The translations under genes and the position numbers were made by a program. A stretch of DNA of 64,000 bases from Adiantum capillus-veneris (lineage: Eukaryota > Streptophyta > Polypodiopsida > Polypodiales > Pteridaceae). Below are positions 56,563 to 64,000 of this stretch, one piece after another. The stretch lies in assembly GCA_014529385.2 (NCBI GenBank), contig CM043959.1, forward strand, positions 47,129,428 to 47,193,427, read 5' to 3'. Under the pieces are notes generated by a model. It searched no databases. It was not told the origin of the DNA and saw only the letters and a program-made list of their open reading frames with translations. The first letter of the stretch is position 1; each line of letters opens with the position of its first letter.

Positions 56563-57785
56563 CTTCTAGTCCCAGTCAGTTCTCCACTCAGAAGTACAAT
56601 CTTCGTAAGGACCGTGCATATGGTTTTGTTTGTTGCTTCAGCTTGTCCGTTTGCTTGTGGATGATACGGGGCTGATTTCCTATGGATTACCATGAATTCA
56701 TCTAGAAGGATCTCTATCACTTCATTTATAAAATGTGTGCTTCGATCACTCACAATTTCTATTGGCAATCCATATCGTACAAAGACGTATTCATATGCGC
56801 AAATCCTAAGCTGGTTGTCTTTACCTCTCTTATAGAGTTGATCTCCTATTAAAGCGTAATCTCTAGCTTCTGTCTCTACAGATTTCTGACGAGCTTTTGA
56901 CGTTCCTTCTGGGAAAGTTCTATTTGTGAGATATTCAACAATATACTGACTCCATTCCGGAGCGATCATCATCTGATATAATGTCGAATACTCTGCTGGC
57001 GGTTTTGATGAACATACAATACATACAGTGACATATTCATGTACGCTTTCTTTCATTCCTGGCCAATAGACTCCCAATTGTAACAAATTCCTATATGTGT
57101 TCCTTCTTGAACAATGAAATGCACATTCCTGAACATGTGCTTCGCGCAGATATATATTATATTCCTCAGGATTGATGCATAGTCGTAAAACATGATCATT
57201 TCCCAATTGATACAACCTTCCTGCAACCAATTGAAGATTCTTGGATTGCTGAATAGCAATATGTTTCTGGTTGTATTCTCTTCTATCAAACTCTCCTCCA
57301 TAGGTTAATAAGCTAACGACATTTTGAGACCACTTCGGTATCATTTCTATGTTGAACAAGTACGCGTCTGGCATGTCGTCATCTACTCCTATAGGGTCTT
57401 CTCCATTCGTCAATCGCGAAAGATGATCAGCTCTAAGATGTGTTTTTCCTTTCTTTACTACTACCGTGAAGTCGAATTCCAGTAAGATAATGAACCATCT
57501 CACTATTCTCCCGGTATTGCATGGTTTATTCACTAGGTAGAGCAAGGCTTGGTGATCCGTAAAAAACACAAACTTGTTGGCTAGAAGATAATGCCGAAAT
57601 TTCTTCACAGCATATATCATTCCTAATCCTTCTCGCTCTGTTGTGGTGTAATTCTTCTCTGCATTGTTGAGCTGTCGACTGGCGTAACAGATAGGAAAAT
57701 CCATGTTTCCTTCTTTGGCTGAGCCAGAATGCATCCTATTGCATATGCCGAAGCATCTATATGCACATGGAATATCTTCTCCCAA
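56532..57785 (-). pseudogene. G6 RNase H and integrase with duplicated N-terminal module
   Basis: Entered by a frameshift near 57718 from the RT frame. RNase H: ICYASRQLNNAEKNYTTTERE and FFTDHQALLYLV, ending RADHLSRL. A zinc-binding integrase module follows (GRLYQLGNDHVLRLC, then AHVQECAFHC and CIVC). A second similar lead-in follows (WSQYIVEYL, GDQLYKRGKDNQLRIC) that breaks off straight into the core at YGLPIEIVSDR. The first catalytic Asp region and the second zinc ligands are missing. The second Asp (SDRSTHF) and Glu (HPQANGQAE) are present. A frameshift near 56600 leads to the next frame. Confidence 0.82.
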
Positions 57786-59287
57786 TCTGGTGATTTCAAG
57801 ACTGGAGCAGTAATGAGTGCCTCTTTCAATTTCTTGAATGATTCCTCACACTCCTCTGTCCATTCAAAGTTCACTATTAGCCTGTAAAGTGGTTGGCCTA
57901 TTATAGCGTACATGTAAATGAATCGTCTATAATATCCGCAATGTCCCATAAAGCTCTGTACTTGTTTCGCATTGGTTGGTCTAGGCATATCCACTATAAC
58001 TTTTATCTTCTCTAAATCCGTGGATATTCCGTTTTGTGAGACAATATGTCCCAAAATTCTACCCTGTCGGACCATAAACACACATTTCTCAGGATTGAGA
58101 CAAATGCGATATGTCCTACATTTCTCAAATACTTTTCTTAGGTGTTCTAGATGCTTATCTCTCAGAAGAGAATGTACGCATAAGTCATCCATATATATTT
58201 CTAGAAACAACCTTAAGTATTCTTTGAAAGCATGCGTCATCAGCCTCTGGAAGGTTGCGGGAGCATTGGTTAGATAAAAAGGCATAACCCGATAAGCATA
58301 AATTCCCCACTCCGTTGCAAAAGCTGTTTTATGTTGATCTTCTGGTGCTATGGCTAGCTGGTTATATCCTGAAAAACCATCAAGAAAGGAGTATGCTGTT
58401 TTCCCTGATACACGCTCTAGAACATGATCAGTTATTGGCAGGGGATAATTGTCCCTGATTGTTGCAGCATTCATTTTCGTTAAGTTGACACACACTCGGA
58501 GTTTTCCGTTCTTCTTGGGTACCACCACAACCGGAGATACCCAATCGGTGTGTTCAATCTCGTATATGAATTCAGCTTCCATTAGCTTATCTATCTCTTC
58601 TTTGATTCGTTTAGCAAACGTATCATTATATGTGTATGGTCTCTGTCTGCTAGGCTTTGCGTATTGTTTTAGTGGGATTGTGTGTTGGCATATCGATGGG
58701 TCAACTCCCTTTAAGTCCTTATAAGACCATGCAAACACATCCCTGTACTCTCTGAGAAGACTCAAAAGTCTCTCTTCCTCGCCTGGAGACAAATCTGTGG
58801 CTATGTATACCGGTCTAGGTGTCTCACCTGGAGCTGCTAAATCAACTTTTTTTGCATCCTCCGGTCCGTCATAAGATTCGTTCTCCTTTCTCTCTCGAAT
58901 AGGTTGGGTTAATACCACCTTCCTATCCTCTATTGTGAATTTCTTGTAGTCGGAGGGAACATCCATGTTTTCCTTGATTTTGGCGTTTTCGTCCTCTCCA
59001 CTCTCAATTTCTGTCGTCCAAACTTCTTTCAGAGTTTTCTTGAGCTCTCTGTACTTGTTTCTACATTCTAACTTGGACTCCGTGTGTTCTCTGTTGCGCT
59101 TGTTCTTTTCTGATTTTTCTGTTTCAGTTTTCGTTTCATTCCTTTGAATTTGATTTCTTGAGCCTCTTTTGTCTTTTCGTAAGCTCTTTTGATCATTGCC
59201 TCTCATTCTTCTAGAAATCTTGTCCTTAACACAATCTTCTGCCTTTACTAGCATTAGGAATTGATTTTTTCCCCTTATTCTAGGCAT
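57623..59287 (-). pseudogene. G6 reverse transcriptase
   Basis: 554 codons from ATG 59287. A charged linker (residues 1-170) precedes the RT lead-in YRDVFAWSYKDLKGVDPSI (about 185-203), typical of the Tat/Athila branch. Fingers and palm follow: VVVPKKNGKLRVCVNLTKMN, DGFSGYNQLAIAPED, MPFYLTNAPATFQRLM and the catalytic YMDD (about residue 365). The linker to RNase H and its first strand (HIDASAYAIGCIL) close the frame, and the last ~30 codons are off-frame. RT itself is unbroken; its Phe-Tyr-Leu in place of the usual Phe-Gly-Leu is odd. Confidence 0.88.
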
Positions 59288-59352
59288 CGGATTGGTTCTA
59301 ACCCCCTTTGTTTTTTTCTTTGCTCTATAGTTTGGTTCGGAAAATCATAAAA

Positions 59353-60179
59353 TCAGACATCCGTTATAGTTTCTTCGTTTCCGCTTGAATTGTCCGTTGA
59401 CTCGTTGTCTGCTTCATTTCCCCACTCTGGATGATCGGGAATGTCGTGGAACACCTCTTCTTTATTTTCCTTTTCCAGTGTATCGTTCTTTTCAGTTTCT
59501 TTTTCGAGTATAGTTCTCAGCATGAAGTACGGAACGTCGTACCTGTCCTTGTCGCAAAATTTCGTTGTGGGACCATCCGGGATTGCACAAACATCTAGGG
59601 TTGCTAGAATGTGTGTCCATTCTAATGGTTCAAGCGTGTCCTCTGGAAAGGGTTCTCCTATATAAGTTTTGTCTTCGATAGCCCTTTCTAAAACATATTC
59701 TTCTCGCCTCAGACTTCCACATTTCGAGGCCCCACACATCCATAACTCCTTGGGCTTACCTAACCAGGCTGGAAATTCGGATCCCGCCAAAGTAGCTAAA
59801 TCAAACTCCTCTACCGGTGTTCGGTTCACATCTTTGTAGCTATGGTCTTTCAGGTTCACACGTGTAGTGGTTTCCATATTTCTCAGGTATATGTGATCGT
59901 AGCCCCAATCCTGGACCATTTTCAACTGTCTCATGAATGGTCTTCCCAGTATGATATCATAGTTATTCTCCTTGCCAAAATCGACAATAGCAAAAGTATG
60001 TTCGTATTCAATGCCGCAAGAAGTCACTACGACTTTCTCTAATAACCCCATAGGTTTCTCCATGTGTCCATCTGCTAATTGGAGTTTCAACCTAGTCTTC
60101 CTTATTGCTGGTTTCCCCATTTTTTCCAGATTTCTTTTGTAGCAATGGCTACCCCAGCTCCGCTGTCTAGTATTGCCAT
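59353..60179 (-). pseudogene. G6 retropepsin (first protease)
   Basis: The active site ILDSGAGVAIAT lies at about 60173-60138, in a frame different both from gag (ending 60167) and from the main open frame 60120-59353. The change to the latter falls at a run of six A (sense, 60125-60120). The main frame carries the flap-like LQLADGH and the terminal DIILGRPFMRQLK (about 59960-59920), as in Athila-type proteases. An acidic tail ends at 59353. The gag-to-protease step needs a -1 shift near 60180, which could be programmed or a lesion. Confidence 0.75.
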
Positions 60180-62248
60180 GTGTTCACTCCTTGGAATTCA
60201 ACTGGTAAGGTTGTATTCCCCTCTTCACCTTCGCAATACTCTCCGACCTTGTTTAAGGGTACAGGCTTAGCGTTCTTTTGTGGTTTGCTCAGCTCTTGTA
60301 TACCCTCTTGCAGTCTCGATGTTGGGTCTTTTATCCCAAATTTCTCCAAGCATTTTCCTACAGTGGTCCACATATGTGGTCTTAGCCTCAAAAGCTCAGC
60401 TAGAGTGATAGTGCATGTCACTGGTGTTGACAAGATCTCTATCAATCCTTGCGAGTCCATGACTTTTTCTGATGAGATTCTTCGTGAGGGAAGTGCTCTA
60501 ATCTCGGATTTTGCTTCATACTCTCCTAAGTATGAAGGTAAGGTATTCAGTGAATGAGGTTTGCTCTCCATTGTTCTAACAGAGCCCCCATCTCCCCAGT
60601 AAGATTGCAGATCCAAGTCCACTTGAGATCCTGCCTCAAATTCCACTATGGGAGGATTCCTGATGTCCTTTTCCCAATTTGTCTGATTAGCTTGGCAACT
60701 TAGCTCGTTTGCAAAGTTTGCCTCTCTCACTTGTTTCCAAAATTCATTGTAATCCTCATCTCTTCCGTAAGACCTCTGTATGACTGGATGAAAACTCTCT
60801 ATCTCCTGATCGGTTGTGTTCAACACTATGCGGTCATCCTTGTGTGTATTTTCAGGCTTTTGTGCACTGGGAGTCTTTTCAGCTACCCGTGAAATGATAG
60901 TCTCTTGCTGAATTGGGTTTTCCGTTCCACAATTCATTGTTTCTCTTGGTGGTTCTAATAAGGCTTGTGCAGTCTCGATCATTCTCTGGCACATTTCAAG
61001 TCTCTGCTTTTCCAATTCCGCGTTTGGGTATGTCATCCACCTCTGTTCTTGTGTTTGGTTGTTCTTTAACCTAGCTTCGTAAGCTCTCATCAGTGCGTCC
61101 AATGGTTCGTGTACTTTGTCGACTAGCACTGATCCCCCTGAGCTTAAGCTCGTTGTTTCTTTGATACTCTTTTGTTTCGTTCTTTCCGGGCTCATCTCTC
61201 GTTTCCCGTTTTGACTCTCAAGTTTTTCTAATCTATCTTTAGTTTGCTTTAGTTCCTCAGCTAGAATAGCGTCTTCACGTTCTTTTCTCAACTTCATGCG
61301 TGCTTTTCTAGCTTTCCATGTGTTTCTCTGACTCCGCGGTCCTTGACTAACCACTTCAGTCGCTAACTTTCCATTCTCAGGTTCTCTAGTGGTTTTCTTA
61401 GCTTGAGCTCTAGTAACAACTTGCGTTGGTATCAGAGTTTCATTTTCAGACCCACTGCTGGTAGGAATAGTTTCTAGCATATTCAATGTCGTCTTTTGCA
61501 CTTTGTTTGGATTCTTTGAACAATCCTCAATGAAGTGAGTAACCCCACACTCAGTGCAATAAGCGTTAATTCTAATGATTTCCGTATGTGGACAAACATT
61601 CATCAGATGGTCACCTCCACACTTGTAACAGGGTCCTAGTGCTGGTCTTGGTCCCATTTGATTCGTCCTTTGTGGATAGGATGGTCTTTGTCCTGTTAAC
61701 CCTCCATGAGCTATGAACATCAATGTTCTTGCGTCCAAATTGTATCTCTCTTCATCAGAAGCACTTGTAACTGTTGGTATTCCAACATTCCCAATCATGC
61801 CCCATGGTTCTGGTTGTTTGGGTTCTTCTGGTGGGTAATACACAGTTGGAGACATGTGTGCACCAGATTCTTCATAATAGGCTTGAACAGGCACTAAGGC
61901 TTGTTCTTCCTGATTCTCTAAGGTTGGTGCATATCTAATGCCCACTGGTCTTGCTCCTGGTAAAGGTGGTTGTTGTCCCAATACCGGTTGCGGTCTTTCT
62001 ATCCCCATAGGTCCTGGTACATTTCCCGTTGGGTATCGAGGTACTGGATGTACCTGAGGTGGTGCTAATTGAGCAGGAGGTGCATACTGACGCTCCCTTA
62101 CATACCCTTTGTTGTAATAGCACTCCTCTGTTGGATGGTTTGTCCATTTTTGTTCAATAGCACACCATTTCAGTGGTTTTGGCAATGGTTTTTGGTATGG
62201 TGCCATCCTTTTTAGAGCCTCTTCTATCATTTGCTCTACATTTGGCAT
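60167..62248 (-). pseudogene. G6 gag, C-terminal half with zinc knuckles
   Basis: 693 codons from ATG 62248. A Cys/His cluster near residues 28-45 (WCAIEQKWTNHPTEEC) precedes a Pro/Gln-rich stretch. Two CX2CX3HX4C knuckles follow (CYKCGGDHLMNVC about 207-219 and CTECGVTHFIEDC about 229-241), then charged coiled segments. A capsid-like region I cannot place, ending SRLQEGIQELSK, closes it. The first gag frame (62290) and this one differ in phase, so an indel near 62250-62290 has split an originally continuous Gag. Confidence 0.75.
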
Positions 62249-62289
62249 GGTTGTTGTTTGAACATTCTTTTTAGTGGTAGTCTCGCTCG

Positions 62290-64000
62290 CTACGGAGGAA
62301 GAGCTACTGGATGCAAAATCTGTATCCCTGACACCTCTCCATAAACCGTACAGTTATCCACTAAGTACAATGCTTCTCTCGTTACTTGCTCGAAACTTGT
62401 ACAAGCTTTCAAGTGCAAGTCCTTCTTGAGAGTGTCGTTTCTCAATCCCTCAATAAAGAGAACAGATAGTCTGTCATCTTGTGGTCGTTCACGTACTGGA
62501 CATCTCTCAATGTATTGTTTGAAGCGAAGTGAAGCTTCCTTCACTTTTTCGTGTTCTCTCTGTTTAAAAGCATATATTTGTGAGACCGTATTGTGCTTAA
62601 TCCCTCGTTTTGAGAATTCCTCAACAAACTCTCTTAGCAAATGGTCAATGTCATGGAATCCCCCTATGTTCAGTGGTTGAAACCATGTCAATGCCGCACC
62701 TTCTAGAGTAAGACCAAATCCCTCGTATTGTGTATGGAAATCGGTTATCTGCTCAGCTCTTAAGACTTGCTTAAAGAGTGACACATGTGCATACGGATCT
62801 CCTGAACCACCATACTTCTTTGGCATACACTTGGCTACCTGAGATGGTCTCATATGTCTATGGTCTACTACCAATCTCATTGCTCCTGTGTCTCGGCTAA
62901 AGCTTTCTCTAGCATCATGGACTTCATGGGTTACCCTTGTTGGTTCCCCTGCTCTGAATCTTCTACTAGGAGGTAAATGTGATGGTTCCGCTTCGAACCT
63001 TGGACCTGGAGTGGTATACATGGGGATTCGAACTGCGCTACCTTGATTTGTATCCATTGACTCTCTGGAATGTAATGATCCCATTGGTCCGGGCTTCGAG
63101 TACTGAGGTTGACTGAAAGAGTCAGCAGCCTGAGTTCTTTGTCCTCCTGTCGTCATTGGGTTTTGCACTCCATTTGTTGGTGCTGGTCTTTGTGAGCTAG
63201 AAGTAACATAATACTGATGTAGTGGTCCCCCAAAGTATGTATATCCTTCTAATTCTTTCTTGCCCATTGTTGAGTATTGCCTCCCATACTTGTCGTAAGC
63301 GGCAATTTTCACTTCCGATCCCTCTGTGTAGGTAAAGACATAAAGTCTTTTTTGGTCTGTCAACTCTCCGGTGTAGGGTTCTTCACATCTATAATAGAGA
63401 TCTTGCTCCCCATTATTATATTTATATAGCCCCACATAGATGTTATCAGTGTTGATCCTTGTAGTTTCATTCTCTCTTCTTAACCTCGCATCAGGGAAGT
63501 TCATTATTGGTGCTTTCTCCTCAAGTTCTTCATCTACTTTGGCTTTGGTGCCCATCAATCCCCACTTGTCCACAATGTTAGGGTTTAGGACTACCAAGTA
63601 CATGGTACCCTCGTCATCTAGATATCTATCTCCGTTATAGCTCACAGGCACTAAGTCCTTGAACTCACTAGGTCTATCTTCTATCTTTACACAATAGCGG
63701 TCCATTCCATCTTTGTAGATCTTGGCACCTTGCTCATTGTCGTACTGATATTTTATGAACAATAGCTTCATTGTGGCGGAAGGGTTTGATGATCCTGCTG
63801 CCATATTTTCTCTGTTGTTCAGGTTCAAGTGTTCCAAGTGTTCGGTGAAAATCTCGTAAGATATCTCCGAAGAAGTATCAGAAACACTTCCTTCAAAGAT
63901 CGGCTCTAATGGTTGCACCCAACTTTGGTTTACACTTCCCTCGGTTGATATGACACTTGCTTGTTTCCCTTGTTTTGGTTGGTTATTCTGGAGATTCCTG
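62290..64000 (-). pseudogene. G6 gag, N-terminal half (incomplete at window edge)
   Basis: The frame is open to position 64000, so the true start lies outside the window. After an unplaced N-terminal region (about 63780-63200) and a Ser/Pro/Arg linker, a Retrotrans_gag domain spans about 62880-62340. Its signatures include PKKYGGSGDPYAHVSLF, EGAALTWFQPL, IDHLLREFVEEF and SLRFKQYIERCP. It ends at a TAG at 62290-62292. The role is assembly of the cytoplasmic particle. No lesion is seen inside the visible part. Confidence 0.82.

Larger units (their letters stand above)
48115..64000 (-). mobile_element. G6: giant Ty3/Gypsy element (Tat/Athila-like), right side outside window
   Basis: At least 15.9 kb. 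Sense order on the minus strand: gag (64000-62290 and 62248-60167), protease (about 60179-59353), RT (59287-57700), RNase H and integrase (57785-55900), a second protease-like domain (about 55890-55560), a KQxWxPK array (55470-54900), an internal polypurine tract (54779-54791), a spacer with palindromes (52158-53167), ORF X (51991-48716), polypurine tract (48667-48680) and LTR (48666-48115). RT motifs such as DVFAWSYKDLKGVDP place it near the Tat/Athila group. Several frameshifts and stops make it inactive. The 5' LTR lies beyond 64000. Confidence 0.85.

Overview
This window is land-plant nuclear DNA, almost entirely made of nested and degraded LTR retrotransposons, with one clear host gene. 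The plant assignment rests on Copia and chromodomain Gypsy elements primed by tRNA-Met-like sites, a hAT-type MITE, and an intronless P-class pentatricopeptide repeat (PPR) gene at 44824-46506 (minus). The TE density suggests a large genome. I cannot name the species; a fern, lycophyte or gymnosperm would fit, but this is only a guess.

Layout. 1-12672: an old Copia copy (Copia B) is split by a younger Copia (Copia A, 33-10864, target duplication ACAGT), which is itself split in gag by a Gypsy (G1, 653-6617, duplication TACCC). 12673-28238: one family of non-autonomous elements with ~1.2 kb LTRs. It consists of a plus-strand copy (E1), a minus-strand copy (E2), and a solo LTR inside E2 gag (19496-27180, duplication GAGGG). 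The solo LTR is split by a nearly intact chromodomain Gypsy (G2, 20566-27004, duplication ATCTC). 28239-42904: Gypsy G3, with a 459-bp hAT-like MITE in its RNase H (8-bp duplication ATTTGTGG) and a minus-strand Gypsy G4 (35461-42366) near its 3' end. 42905-43643: a truncated relative of G2. 43644-48114: the host island with the PPR gene and simple repeats.

48115-64000 (minus strand, running off the right edge): a very large Gypsy element, G6, and the most unusual object here. Its order in the sense direction is: gag with three zinc-binding knuckles, a retropepsin, reverse transcriptase and RNase H of the Tat/Athila kind, an integrase whose N-terminal module appears twice, a second aspartic-protease-like domain, a repeat array of the KQxWxPK type, an internal polypurine tract, a 1.1 kb spacer holding five copies of a 24-nt palindrome at ~284-nt spacing, and a ~1,090-codon coiled-coil ORF of unknown function ending at the 3' polypurine tract and LTR. 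It carries several frameshifts and stops.

The elements do not form a cooperating gene set; they are layered insertions. All pol frames seen carry at least one disabling lesion, so none is expected to be autonomous as it stands. Lesion positions are given but no repaired sequence is written.
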